A stretch of DNA of 25,347 bases from an uncultured Pseudomonas sp. (GCA_943914515.1 CALUCI010000061.1:1-25347); one strand, 5' to 3'; counted from the first letter of the stretch, positions 13,667 to 21,680 are shown. A program made the numbers and translations. Notes: generated by a model not told the origin, from the sequence alone.

Positions 13667-15040
13667 TCAGGCCACGACCCGATAACACGGCACATACGCC
13701 GCGCCACCCGGCAGTTTCATCCGGTGCTGCTCGACGAACGCCTGCAACAGGCGATCCAGCGGCTGCATGATCGCGGCGTCGCCGTGAATCTCGTACGGGC
13801 CGTGTTCCTCGATCAGGCGAATGCCCTTGTCCTTGACGTTGCCGGCGACGATCCCGGAAAACGCCCGTCGCAGGTTCGCCGCCAGTTCATGCGGCGGCAG
13901 GTCGCGACGCAACTGCAGGCTGGCCATGTTGGCGTGGGTCGGGTCGAACGGGCGCTGGAAGCCCTCCTCGATTTTCAGCAGCCAGTTGAAGTGGAAGGCA
14001 TCGTTGCGCTCACGGCGGAACTGCTTCACCGTCTTGAGGCTCTCGGTCATCTGCCGGGCCACCTGGGCCGGGTCGTCGATGATGATTTCATACAGTCCCT
14101 GCGCGGCCTCGCCGAGGGTCGCCCCGACGAATTCGTTCAACTGCCGCAGGTACGGCTCGGCGCTGCGCGGGCCGGTGAGGATGACCGGGAACGGCAGTTC
14201 GCGGTTGTCCGGGTGCATGAGGATGCCCAGCAGGTAGAGGAATTCTTCCGCCGTACCGGCACCGCCCGGGAAGATGATGATGCCGTGGCCGACACGGACG
14301 AAGGCTTCCAGGCGCTTCTCGATGTCCGGCAGGATCACCAGTTCGTTGACGATCGGGTTCGGCGCCTCGGCGGCGATGATGCCCGGCTCGGTCAGGCCCA
14401 GGTAGCGGCCGCTGCTCATGCGTTGCTTGGCATGGGCGATGGTCGCGCCCTTCATCGGCCCTTTCATCACGCCGGGACCGCAGCCGGTGCAGATGTCCAG
14501 CTTGCGCAGGCCCAGTTCGTGGCCGACCTTCTTGGTGTACTGATATTCCTCGCTGCTGATCGAGTGGCCGCCCCAGCACACCACCAACTTGGGCTCGACG
14601 CCCGAACGCAGGGTGCGGGCATTGCGCAGCAACTGGAACACGTAGTCGGTGATGCCGGGGGAGCTGTCGAGGTCGATCTTCAGGCGGTCCAGCTCGCTTT
14701 CGGTGTAGACCAGGTCGCGCAGGGCGCTGAAGAGCATTTCACGGGTGCTGGCGATCATTTCGCCATCGACGAAGGCATCCGCCGGGGCGTTCAGAAGTTC
14801 CAGGCGTACGCCGCGGTCCTGCTGGTGGATACGGACCTCGAAGTCCTTGTAGGCATCGAGGATGGTCTTGGCGTTGTCGACATGCGCGCCGGTATTGAGG
14901 ATGGCCAGGGCGCACTGGCGGAAAAGGGTGTAGATGCTGCCGGAGCCGGCCTGGCTGAGTTGTTGGACTTCACGTTGGGAAAGCGTCTCCAGGCTGCCCT
15001 TGGGGCTGACCGAAGCATTGATTACCTGTCTTGGGGCCAT
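13667..15040 (-). CDS. ppnN: Nucleotide 5'-monophosphate nucleosidase PpnN (LOG family)
   Basis: A protein of 457 residues that cleaves purine and pyrimidine nucleoside monophosphates to base and ribose 5-phosphate; in E. coli it is controlled by (p)ppGpp. The match to E. coli PpnN (YgdH, 454 residues) runs the whole length: an N-terminal domain, the central LOG fold with VVCWGGHSISSEEYQYTKKV (153-172), ICTGCGPGVMKGPMKGA, PNPIVNELVILPDIEKRLEAF and the signature PGGAGTAEE (258-266), then the C-terminal domain AANLRRAFSGIVAGNVKDKG and RMKLPGGAAYVPCYRVVA. ATG 15040 gives the family's usual N-terminus; the frame runs on upstream to 15118 without homology. It is not the short cytokinin-type LOG protein. 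Confidence 0.95.
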   Translation of the reverse strand: MAPRQVINASVSPKGSLETLSQREVQQLSQAGSGSIYTLFRQCALAILNTGAHVDNAKTILDAYKDFEVRIHQQDRGVRLELLNAPADAFVDGEMIASTREMLFSALRDLVYTESELDRLKIDLDSSPGITDYVFQLLRNARTLRSGVEPKLVVCWGGHSISSEEYQYTKKVGHELGLRKLDICTGCGPGVMKGPMKGATIAHAKQRMSSGRYLGLTEPGIIAAEAPNPIVNELVILPDIEKRLEAFVRVGHGIIIFPGGAGTAEEFLYLLGILMHPDNRELPFPVILTGPRSAEPYLRQLNEFVGATLGEAAQGLYEIIIDDPAQVARQMTESLKTVKQFRRERNDAFHFNWLLKIEEGFQRPFDPTHANMASLQLRRDLPPHELAANLRRAFSGIVAGNVKDKGIRLIEEHGPYEIHGDAAIMQPLDRLLQAFVEQHRMKLPGGAAYVPCYRVVA

Positions 15041-15115
15041 TCTGGATTCCATGCTGTTCGGTGCCTGCGAACGACTGTGGCACCGCTGTTGTGAACGCCG
15101 CACGCGCGGCTGTCG

Positions 15116-15134
15116 CACCTGTTTGTAACAGGTG
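15116..15134. promoter_or_regulatory. Perfect dyad CACCTGTT-TGT-AACAGGTG upstream of ppnN
   Basis: 8-bp arms with a 3-bp loop, 76-94 bp before the ppnN start, between ppnN and the next gene on the same strand. It could be an operator, a leader hairpin, or the 3' hairpin of the Bcr/CflA transcript; no U-run follows. Confidence 0.4.
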
Positions 15135-15214
15135 GCCGGGCGTCAAGGCAAACACCCGGGGTTCACAGAGTATGGACGCTTCCGACGATGGCAGCCGGCT
15201 TCTTCATGCAGGCA

Positions 15215-16423
15215 TCAGGCTGTCTGGCGCGAGCCCTTGCTGCGGTTTCCCACCACGATGGCGGCATAACACGACAGGCAGCCGAACCCGGCGAGCGCCA
15301 GGGTCAGGCACATCGGCTCCGGCGTTCCATCGGCCAGGGCGCTGACCGCGGCACTGAACACTGCGCCGAGGGCGAACTGGCAGGCCACCGCCAGACCGGC
15401 AGCCGCACCCGCCTGGCGTGGGTACAACGCCAACAGGCTGGCCACGCAGTTGGCGCCCATCAGGCCGGTGACGCTGACGTACACCACCACCCCGGCGACG
15501 ATCGCCGCCAACCCACCCCAGCCACTGAGCCCGGTCACCAGTAACCAGATCGCCGCCAGCCCGGCCAGCGCCGCGCCGAGCGCAAGCATGCGCAGCGGCC
15601 CCAGGCGGCCGACGAAACGGGCGTTGATCAGGGTCATGACGATGATCCCGACGACATTCAGGCCGAACAGCCAGGCGTAGCCGCTGGGCGACACGCGGAA
15701 GAACTCCATGTAGACAAACGGCGAGGCGGTGATGAAGGCGAACATGCCGCCGAACGCCAGCCCCATGCACAGGATGTAGGCCAGCGCCAGCGGCTGCCGG
15801 GCGATCTGCCAGTAGGCTGCGAACACCTTCGCCAGCGACTCGCCGCGATGCTGCGGCGGATGGGTCTCGGCAATCTTCCAGGCCGAGGCGAACAGGCAGC
15901 AGGCCCCGAACAGCAGCAGCCCGAAGAACACCGTGCGCCAGCCACGGATCTCCATCAACACGCTGCCCAGCAGCGGCGCCACCAGCGTCGCCAGCATGGT
16001 CACCAGGTGCATCAGCGACAACACCCGGGCCGCTTCACCGAGGGCGAACAGGTCACGCACGATGGCCCGCGCCAGCACCGAGGCCGCCGCGCCGCCCAAC
16101 GCCTGGAAAAAGCGCCAGAGCACCAGTTGCTCCACCGTGGTCGCGAGCATGCAGCCGACCGTCGCCACCAGGTACAGGACCATGCCGCCGAGCAGCAGCG
16201 GACGCCGGCCGTAGCGATCCGACAGCGGTCCGTACACCAGCATGCCGAGGCACAAGCCGACCAGAAACAGGCTGATGGTCAATTGCACACCGGCCGCGTC
16301 GGCGCCCAGGTCGCTGGCGATCATGGGCAGGCTGGGCAGGTAGGTGTCGATGGACAGCGGCGCGAATGCCACCAGCGCGGCGAGCAGCACAATCAGCCGC
16401 GCCGGGTTTGAAGAGTGGGTCAT
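15215..16423 (-). CDS. Bcr/CflA-type MFS drug exporter
   Basis: Inner-membrane proton antiporter of 402 residues with 12 predicted transmembrane helices. The DHA1 Bcr/CflA signatures are clear: APLSIDTYLPSLPMIASDL in helix 1, GPLSDRYGRRP in the 2-3 loop, and RFFQALGGAAASVLARAIVRDL in helix 4. These carriers export drugs such as bicyclomycin and chloramphenicol, or small peptides and cysteine; the real substrate is not deducible. ATG 16423 has GGAG 5 bp upstream. It is divergent from the OprD porin across a 185-bp AT-rich gap with a LacI-type palindrome. It is on the same strand as ppnN, 174 bp upstream of it. Confidence 0.92.
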   Translation of the reverse strand: MTHSSNPARLIVLLAALVAFAPLSIDTYLPSLPMIASDLGADAAGVQLTISLFLVGLCLGMLVYGPLSDRYGRRPLLLGGMVLYLVATVGCMLATTVEQLVLWRFFQALGGAAASVLARAIVRDLFALGEAARVLSLMHLVTMLATLVAPLLGSVLMEIRGWRTVFFGLLLFGACCLFASAWKIAETHPPQHRGESLAKVFAAYWQIARQPLALAYILCMGLAFGGMFAFITASPFVYMEFFRVSPSGYAWLFGLNVVGIIVMTLINARFVGRLGPLRMLALGAALAGLAAIWLLVTGLSGWGGLAAIVAGVVVYVSVTGLMGANCVASLLALYPRQAGAAAGLAVACQFALGAVFSAAVSALADGTPEPMCLTLALAGFGCLSCYAAIVVGNRSKGSRQTA

Positions 16424-16491
16424 CGGAGCTCCGTATTCAGGGAATCTTGCAGTACAACGTTAATATCTTAATTTTATTTGGAGACACAGCA

Positions 16492-16501
16492 AAAGCGCTT
16501 T
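16492..16501. promoter_or_regulatory. Palindrome AAAGCGCTTT, LacI-family-like operator candidate
   Basis: A 10-bp perfect palindrome with central CG, the form typical of LacI/GalR-family operators. It is in the divergent Bcr/CflA-OprD gap, about 70 bp before one start and 108 bp before the other. A GATAAT hexamer (16513-16518) lies 12 bp away. No LacI gene is in the window. Confidence 0.35.
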
Positions 16502-16583
16502 CATCGACAAAAGATAATATGTTAACTATATCGCGAGAGCGCCAGCCAAGAGCGCTCCGAGCATCTCTCAACACAAGCACCAG

Positions 16584-16594
16584 AACAAAAACAA
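16584..16594 (+). promoter_or_regulatory. Candidate Hfq/Crc motif in the porin leader
   Basis: AACAAAAACAA contains two overlapping AAnAAnAA matches (16584-16591, 16587-16594) directly before the AAAAGG ribosome site of the OprD porin. Position and motif fit Crc/Hfq repression, but A-rich leaders can match by chance. Confidence 0.4.
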
Positions 16595-16608
16595 AAGGTA
16601 TGAAGTCC

Positions 16609-17865
16609 ATGTCCCATCCTCGTCGCTTCACTGCGGCCAGCGCCGGCCTGTGCGCCGCGTTCGCCCCGTTCCTGGCCCAGGCCGATTTCATCAAAGACAG
16701 CAAAGGCAGCCTGGAAGCACGCAATTTCTACTTCAGCCGCGACTTTCGCCAGAGCAATGCGCCGCAAAGCCAGGCCCGGGAATGGGCGCAGGGCTTCATT
16801 CTGCGCATGGAGTCGGGCTTTACCGAAGGCACCGTCGGCTTTGGTATCGACGCCCTCGGCGAACTGGGCGTCAAACTCGACTCCAGCCGCGACCGTCGCG
16901 GCACCGGTTTGCTGCCCTACGGCGCGAGCCAGGAGCCGGTGGACGATTTCAGCGAGCTGGGCCTGACCGCCAAGGCCCGCATCAACAAGACCACCCTCAA
17001 GCTGGGCACCCTGCAACCGATGCTGCCGGTAGCGGCGATCAATGACGTGCGCCTGCTGCCTTCGACCTACAGCGGCGGCCTGCTCACCTCGCAGGACATC
17101 GACGGCCTGACCTTCAACATCGGTCGCCTGGAAAAGCAGAACCTGCGCGACTCCTCCAGCAATGACGAGATGAGCTACGCCGGCGTCGAGAGCAATCACC
17201 TCGACCTCGCCGGCGGCACCTACGCGCTGAACCCGCGCCTGGCAGTGAGCTACTACTACGCGCAGATGCAGGACATCTACCGCCAGCACTACGCCGGTCT
17301 GGTCCACGACCTGCCACTGGCCGACGGCATCAACCTGCGCAGCGACCTGCGCTACTTCGACACCCGTGAACAGGGCCACGACGCCCTGCGTTCGGCCAGC
17401 CGGGTCGATGGCGGCAAGATCGACAACCGTTTCTTCAACGGCATGCTGACCCTCGGCGTGGGCGCGCACAAATTCGGCCTGGGTTATCAGAACCTCTCCG
17501 GCGACGGCGATTTCGCCTACCCCGGCCTGGACCCGTATTCGGTCAACCTGGTCACCGTGAACGTCTTCACCAAGGCCGAGACCGACGCCTGGCAGGCGCG
17601 CTACGACTACAACTTCGCCGCCTTCGGCCTGCCGGGGCTGAGTTTCATGACCCGCTACGTCAACGGCAAGAACATCGAGACCGCCACGGTCAGCGGCGGC
17701 AAGGAATGGGAGCGCGACACCGATATCGCCTACGTGGTGCAGAGCGGCCCACTGAAAAACCTCAGCGTGCGCCTGCGCAACGCCACCTTCCGCTCCAGCG
17801 GCGGCCTGACCAGCGACATCGACGAAAACCGGCTGATCGTCGGCTACACCCTGGCACTGTGGTGA
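16609..17865 (+). CDS. OprD-family outer-membrane porin
   Basis: An 18-strand substrate-specific porin of 418 residues. The signal peptide is about residues 1-25, ending in AQA. The mature start DFIKDSKGSLEARNFYFSRD is the OprD-family hallmark. Others are AQGFILRMESGFTEGTVGFGIDALGELGVKLD, the loop SGGLLTSQDIDGLTFNIGRLE, and the end DENRLIVGYTLALW. Family members take up basic amino acids, peptides or aromatic and other carboxylates; which one is unknown here. ATG 16609 is preferred (AAAAGG 10 bp upstream) over ATG 16600, which is only 1 bp from that site. The next gene is an MFS carrier on the same strand, a frequent porin-plus-permease arrangement. Confidence 0.93.
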   Translation: MSHPRRFTAASAGLCAAFAPFLAQADFIKDSKGSLEARNFYFSRDFRQSNAPQSQAREWAQGFILRMESGFTEGTVGFGIDALGELGVKLDSSRDRRGTGLLPYGASQEPVDDFSELGLTAKARINKTTLKLGTLQPMLPVAAINDVRLLPSTYSGGLLTSQDIDGLTFNIGRLEKQNLRDSSSNDEMSYAGVESNHLDLAGGTYALNPRLAVSYYYAQMQDIYRQHYAGLVHDLPLADGINLRSDLRYFDTREQGHDALRSASRVDGGKIDNRFFNGMLTLGVGAHKFGLGYQNLSGDGDFAYPGLDPYSVNLVTVNVFTKAETDAWQARYDYNFAAFGLPGLSFMTRYVNGKNIETATVSGGKEWERDTDIAYVVQSGPLKNLSVRLRNATFRSSGGLTSDIDENRLIVGYTLALW

Positions 17866-17956
17866 CAGAAGAAAAAACGTAATAACAGCTTGGATCCTTC
17901 AAGCACTGCACCGGGCTGGGGCACAATGGCCGGCATTTCGCGGGCCATCTCACTTT

Positions 17957-17979
17957 GTAGGAGCGAGCTTGCTCGCGAA
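17957..17979. repeat. Single REP element upstream of the MFS gene
   Basis: GTAGGAGCGAGCTTGCTCGC, with stem GCGAGC-TT-GCTCGC (17963-17976). This is the GAGCGAGCTTGCTCGCGA subtype. It lies 41-63 bp before the MFS start and contains an in-frame TTG that could mislead start prediction. Confidence 0.8.
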
Positions 17980-18019
17980 GAGCACTGAATCCACCATCGC
18001 CCCCGCCACGGACAGCCTT

Positions 18020-19234
18020 ATGACTCCCGCCCAGGTTCCCCCTGCGCAGCACACCAGCTTCGATATCCGCCCGCTGCTCTTCGCCCACATGGCCTGCACC
18101 ATCGCGATGATGGCGTTCGTCTCGCTGATCGGCCCCATCGCCCGGGTGCTCGACCTCGCGCCCTGGCAAGCGGGCGCGGCCATGACCGTGTCCGGCGTGA
18201 TCTGGATGCTCCTGGCACGGCCCTGGGGCCGCGCCAGCGACCGCTATGGCCGGCGGCGCATTCTTCTGCTTGGCGCCGGCGGCTTCACCCTCGCCTACTG
18301 GGCCTTGTGCCTGTTCATCGACGGCGCCTTGCGCTGGCTGCCACCGGCCTCGGTGGCGTTCGTCGGGATGATGCTCGGCCGCGGTGCCATCGGCGCCTTC
18401 TACGCCGCGCTGCCGGTGGGCAGCAACGCGCTGATCGCCGATAACGTCGAACCGCAACACCGGGCCAAAGCCATGGCGTCGCTGGGCGCGGCCAACGCGG
18501 TAGGGCTGGTACTCGGCCCGGCACTCGCCGCGCTGCTGGCCCGGCACAGCCTGAGCCTGCCGATGTACGCCATGGCGATCCTGCCACTGCTGGCGGTACT
18601 GGTGCTGCGCCTGAAACTCAAGCGCCAGGAACTGCACCTGGCCCAGGCACCGCGCACCGTACAACTGCGCGACCCGCGCTTGCGCCGGCCGCTGGTGGTG
18701 GCCTTCGTGGCGATGCTCTGCGTGTCACTGGCACAGATCACCGTGGGCTTTTTCGCCCTCGACTGCCTCGGCCTCGAACCTGCGGATGCCGCTCAGGCGG
18801 CCGGCGTGGCGTTGACCATGGTCGGTGCGGCGCTGATCTGCTCGCAACTGCTGGTGCGCAAGCTGCAATGGCCACCGCTGCGGATGATCCGCGTCGGTGC
18901 CAGCCTGTCGGCGCTGGGCTTCATCGCCAGTGCGCTGGCCACCAACAGCCTGCTGCTGGCACTCGGCTTCTTCGTCTCCGCAGCCGGCATGGGCTGGGTC
19001 TTCCCGGCGTTCGCGGCGCTGGCGGCAAACGCCGTGGACGCCTCCGAACAGGGCGCCACCGCCGGCTCCGTCGGCGCGGTGCAGGGCCTGGGCGTGGTGG
19101 TCGGTCCCCTGGCCGGCACGCTGATCTACAGCCTCGATCCGCGCCTGCCCTACTTCGTCGCTGCAGCGCTGTTGCTCGCGGTCGGACTGTGGTCCACCTC
19201 ACGGACACCGGTGCAGCCACCCCAACCCGGCTGA
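18020..19234 (+). CDS. MFS transporter (TetA/DHA1-like)
   Basis: Inner-membrane carrier of 404 residues with about 12 hydrophobic helices. The MFS 2-3 loop signature is WGRASDRYGRRR, and GAIGAFYAALPVGSNALIAD with GAANAVGLVLGPALAALL resembles helices 4-5 of tetracycline-type antiporters. The repeat-like second-half motif EQGATAGSVGAVQGLGVVVGPLAG supports an exporter of the TetA/DHA1 class. ATG 18020 gives the normal N-terminus MTPAQVPPAQ; the longer frame from 17969 begins inside a REP. The ribosome site is weak. Substrate unknown. It follows the OprD porin by 154 bp and precedes the XRE-cupin regulator by 90 bp, with a terminator between. Confidence 0.9.
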   Translation: MTPAQVPPAQHTSFDIRPLLFAHMACTIAMMAFVSLIGPIARVLDLAPWQAGAAMTVSGVIWMLLARPWGRASDRYGRRRILLLGAGGFTLAYWALCLFIDGALRWLPPASVAFVGMMLGRGAIGAFYAALPVGSNALIADNVEPQHRAKAMASLGAANAVGLVLGPALAALLARHSLSLPMYAMAILPLLAVLVLRLKLKRQELHLAQAPRTVQLRDPRLRRPLVVAFVAMLCVSLAQITVGFFALDCLGLEPADAAQAAGVALTMVGAALICSQLLVRKLQWPPLRMIRVGASLSALGFIASALATNSLLLALGFFVSAAGMGWVFPAFAALAANAVDASEQGATAGSVGAVQGLGVVVGPLAGTLIYSLDPRLPYFVAAALLLAVGLWSTSRTPVQPPQPG

Positions 19235-19259
19235 AAGCCGCGCAACCACTCGTTCTCCG

Positions 19260-19288
19260 CTCGGGCACTGGCTGCCCGAGTATGTTTT
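19260..19288 (+). terminator. Intrinsic terminator after the MFS gene
   Basis: CTCGGGCA, loop CTGGC, TGCCCGAG (19260-19280), followed by TATGTTTT. A perfect 8-bp stem 26 bp beyond the MFS stop. Confidence 0.65.
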
Positions 19289-19324
19289 AATGCGTCGCCC
19301 ATTATTTCTGACACCAAGGCGGCT

Positions 19325-19873
19325 ATGGACACGGGGACACGACTCAGGCTGGTGCGTGAACGCACCAAGCTCTCCCAACGCGAACTGGCCCGGCGCAGCG
19401 GCCTGACCAACTCGACCATTTCACAGATCGAACAGAATCGCGTCAGCCCCTCGGTCAGCTCCCTGAAAAAGCTGCTCGAAGGCATCCCCATGAGCCTGGC
19501 GGAGTTCTTCAGTTTCGACGAACCACCGCGCCAGGAACGCTTCGTCTTCCGCGCCAGCGAACAACCCGACCTCGGCAACGGCGGCCTGCGCCTGTTGCTG
19601 GTCGGCGCCAGCGTCGAAGGCCGGCAGATGCGCATGCTGCGCGAGCTGTATGCGCCCGGTGCCGACTCCGGTGAAGAACCGATCGTGCACACCGAAGGTG
19701 AAGAATGCGGTCTGGTCACCCGTGGCACCATCGAACTGCGGGTCGATGGCCAGGTGAGCATTCTCAATGCCGGTGACGGCTACTACTTCCCCACCACCCT
19801 TCCCCACAGCTTCAAGAACATCGGCCCCGATGAGGCCGAAGTGATCAGCGCCAACACCCCGGCGAACTTCTGA
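19325..19873 (+). CDS. XRE-family regulator with C-terminal cupin sensor
   Basis: A protein of 182 residues. An N-terminal helix-turn-helix (TRLRLVRERTKLSQRELARRSGLTNSTISQIEQN, residues 4-37) and SPSVSSLKKLLEGIPMSLAEFFSFD are typical of the PuuR/PauR/PsdR group. Residues about 105-178 form a cupin (HTEGEECGLVTRGTIELRVD, then NAGDGYYFPTTLPHSFKNIG) that would bind a small effector. Pseudomonas relatives control polyamine, amino-acid and dipeptide use, so a catabolic or transport regulator is expected. ATG 19325 has AAGGCGG about 5 bp upstream. Its target is unproven; the convergent DASS carrier and the upstream MFS gene are the nearest candidates. Confidence 0.92.
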   Translation: MDTGTRLRLVRERTKLSQRELARRSGLTNSTISQIEQNRVSPSVSSLKKLLEGIPMSLAEFFSFDEPPRQERFVFRASEQPDLGNGGLRLLLVGASVEGRQMRMLRELYAPGADSGEEPIVHTEGEECGLVTRGTIELRVDGQVSILNAGDGYYFPTTLPHSFKNIGPDEAEVISANTPANF

Positions 19874-19880
19874 CCCTCCG

Positions 19881-19913
19881 CCAGGGCATCACGATCAGCC
19901 CGCGATGCCCTGG
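19881..19913. terminator. Shared hairpin between convergent regulator and DASS genes
   Basis: CCAGGGCATC (19881-19890), 13-nt loop, GATGCCCTGG (19904-19913): a perfect 10-bp stem placed between the two stop codons, only 44 bp apart. It has no T-run, so it is likely a bidirectional RNA-end stabiliser or a weak terminator. Confidence 0.6.
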
Positions 19914-19917
19914 CTCG

Positions 19918-21408
19918 TCACATCCAGCCCAGCCAGTGCCACCAGGTGGCAGCGAACACCAGCATCAGCGCATAGCCGGCAAGGGTCACGACGATGCCGA
20001 CCCGGGCAAACTGCCGCGCGTTGAAGGTTTCGGTACCCAGGCACACCATGTTCTGCGGTGCGTTGATCGGCAGGATGAAGCCGTAGCTGACCACGAAGCC
20101 CAAGGCCATGGTCATGCCCAGCCGACTGAAATCGCCCGGCAGGGTCTGCAGCACGGCGATCAGGATCGGCAGCAGCGCCGAGGTCAGCGCCGTGGCGCTG
20201 GCAAACCCCAGGTGAATCACGATCAGGAACGCCGCGAGGATCGCAAACACGCCCAGCGTGCCCAGTTGATCGAGGCCGGTGTGGGCGACCACCTGCGCGC
20301 CCAGCCACTGCCCGGCCTGGGTGCTGAGCAGCGTGCTGCCGAGGCTGATGCCCACCCCGAAGACAATCACCGTGCCCCACGGAATCCGCGCCTGCACGTC
20401 CTTCCAAGTCATCACGCCAAAGCGCGGCAGCAACAGCAGCACCAGACCGGCGTAGGTGGTCGAGGTGGTGTCGAAGGCATGCAGCTTGCCTTCGGTGGCC
20501 CAGGCCAGCAGCAACGCCAGCGACACCCCCAGCAGACGCTTCTGCGCGCCGCTCATCGGCCCGAGTGCGGCCAGTTGCTCGGCCACCGCCGCCTTGCCAC
20601 CGGGGATGCTGTCGGTCTCCGGTGGCAGCATTTTCAGCACCACCACGATCAACAGCACCGACATCAACACCGCCCACGGCGCGCCGGCGATCAGCCAGTC
20701 GATCCACGACACCCGGGCATCGAGCATCTTGTCCATGAAGCCGACGGTGAGCAGGTTCTGCGCGGCGGCGGTCTGGATACCGATGTTCCAGATACTGGTG
20801 CCCTGGGCGACGATGATCATGATCCCGGCAGCGATGTTGGAACGCTTGTCCACGCCGAAGGCGGCGATCACCCCCATCATGATCGGCACCACGCAGGCGC
20901 TGCGCGCCGTGGCACTGGGGACCACCAGGCTGAGCAGCACCGTGACCACCACCGCACCGAGCAGGATGCGCCGGGTACTGACGCCGATCCGGTCGAGGGT
21001 CACCAACGCGATGCGCCGGTCCAGCCCGGTATGGGTCATGGCCGCCGCGAGAAACAGCGCGCCCACCACCAGCGCCAGCGCCGGGTTGGAAAAGCCGGTC
21101 AGGGCCATGCTGATCGCAGCCGACGAGCCGTAGGTGTGCGTGGGGTCGGCCAGGGTCGGGGCGGTGCCGAGCAGGAATGCCAGCAGCGAGGTGATCATGA
21201 TCGCACTGGCTTCGTAGGACACCGCCTCGGTGATCCAGATCACCACCGCGAACGCCAGAATGGCCAGCACCCGCTGCCCCGCCACCGGCAAATCAGCCGG
21301 TAGCGGCAACAACAACACGACGACCAGCGCAAGCACGCCGATCAACAAACCGATGGGCAGCCCGAACCTGGGGCTGGTAATCGAAGGGGGGTTGCCTGTC
21401 TGGCTCAT
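19918..21408 (-). CDS. DASS/SLC13-family sodium:anion symporter
   Basis: Inner-membrane carrier of 496 residues with many hydrophobic helices. Features of the divalent-anion:Na+ symporter family are VIWITEAVSYEASAIMITSL, PSATARSACVVPIMMGV, an HIGFAS-like segment (HLGFASATALTSALLPI) and the C-terminal FILPINAPQNMVCLGTETF, which corresponds to the SNT/ANT carboxylate-binding hairpin region. The usual SNT appears as SAT (S-A-T-A-R), so substrate range may differ from plain succinate carriers. Likely cargo is a di- or tricarboxylate, sulfonate or sulfate. The start ATG has GCGAGG about 5-6 bp upstream. It is convergent with the XRE-cupin regulator. Confidence 0.88.
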   Translation of the reverse strand: MSQTGNPPSITSPRFGLPIGLLIGVLALVVVLLLPLPADLPVAGQRVLAILAFAVVIWITEAVSYEASAIMITSLLAFLLGTAPTLADPTHTYGSSAAISMALTGFSNPALALVVGALFLAAAMTHTGLDRRIALVTLDRIGVSTRRILLGAVVVTVLLSLVVPSATARSACVVPIMMGVIAAFGVDKRSNIAAGIMIIVAQGTSIWNIGIQTAAAQNLLTVGFMDKMLDARVSWIDWLIAGAPWAVLMSVLLIVVVLKMLPPETDSIPGGKAAVAEQLAALGPMSGAQKRLLGVSLALLLAWATEGKLHAFDTTSTTYAGLVLLLLPRFGVMTWKDVQARIPWGTVIVFGVGISLGSTLLSTQAGQWLGAQVVAHTGLDQLGTLGVFAILAAFLIVIHLGFASATALTSALLPILIAVLQTLPGDFSRLGMTMALGFVVSYGFILPINAPQNMVCLGTETFNARQFARVGIVVTLAGYALMLVFAATWWHWLGWM

Positions 21409-21615
21409 GCACGCCTCGCTGCCTTTGAAAATTCGCCAAGCGCTCTATCTCGCCGCTTGCCACTGAGCTTGATGATCCTCCCCGATTGCTTGCAAAAAAA
21501 TGACCCGGATCAACCCCGGGGCGAAATGCCGCAGGTGTCTACCACGGGTTTTGTAGGGCAATCCAACAGTGTCCTGCTGCGGGCGCGATACGCTGATAAC
21601 ACTGTAGGAAAAGTA

Positions 21616-21647
21616 TTTTGTAGTGCTAAGAAAAAATCACTACAAAA
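21616..21647. promoter_or_regulatory. 10-bp perfect inverted repeat TTTTGTAGTG-N12-CACTACAAAA
   Basis: Arms 21616-21625 and 21638-21647, with an A-rich 12-bp spacer. It abuts a TTGACG -35-like hexamer at 21651, the place for an activator or repressor site. On RNA the same dyad could be a hairpin, but no G/C-rich stem plus T-run is present. Confidence 0.6.
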
Positions 21648-21650
21648 CGG

Positions 21651-21680
21651 TTGACGCCGTTCGTCGCCCTCTTGCATGAT
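21651..21680 (+). promoter_or_regulatory. Possible sigma70 promoter for the gene at 21884
   Basis: TTGACG (21651-21656, 5/6 to consensus), 18-bp spacer, CATGAT (21675-21680, 4/6). A-rich DNA upstream could serve as an UP element. It would give a leader near 200 nt. Visual call only. Confidence 0.35.

Noticed and set aside
13724..15094. A 456-codon plus-strand frame opposite ppnN
   Set aside because: Antisense shadow of a full-length, clearly recognised gene; no domain and no ribosome site.
19936..21303. A 455-codon plus-strand frame opposite the DASS carrier
   Set aside because: Antisense shadow; composition is His/Gln/Arg-rich and not protein-like.
21457..21654. A 65-codon plus-strand frame in the intergenic region
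   Set aside because: No ribosome-binding site; it runs across operator-like repeats and its peptide looks random.
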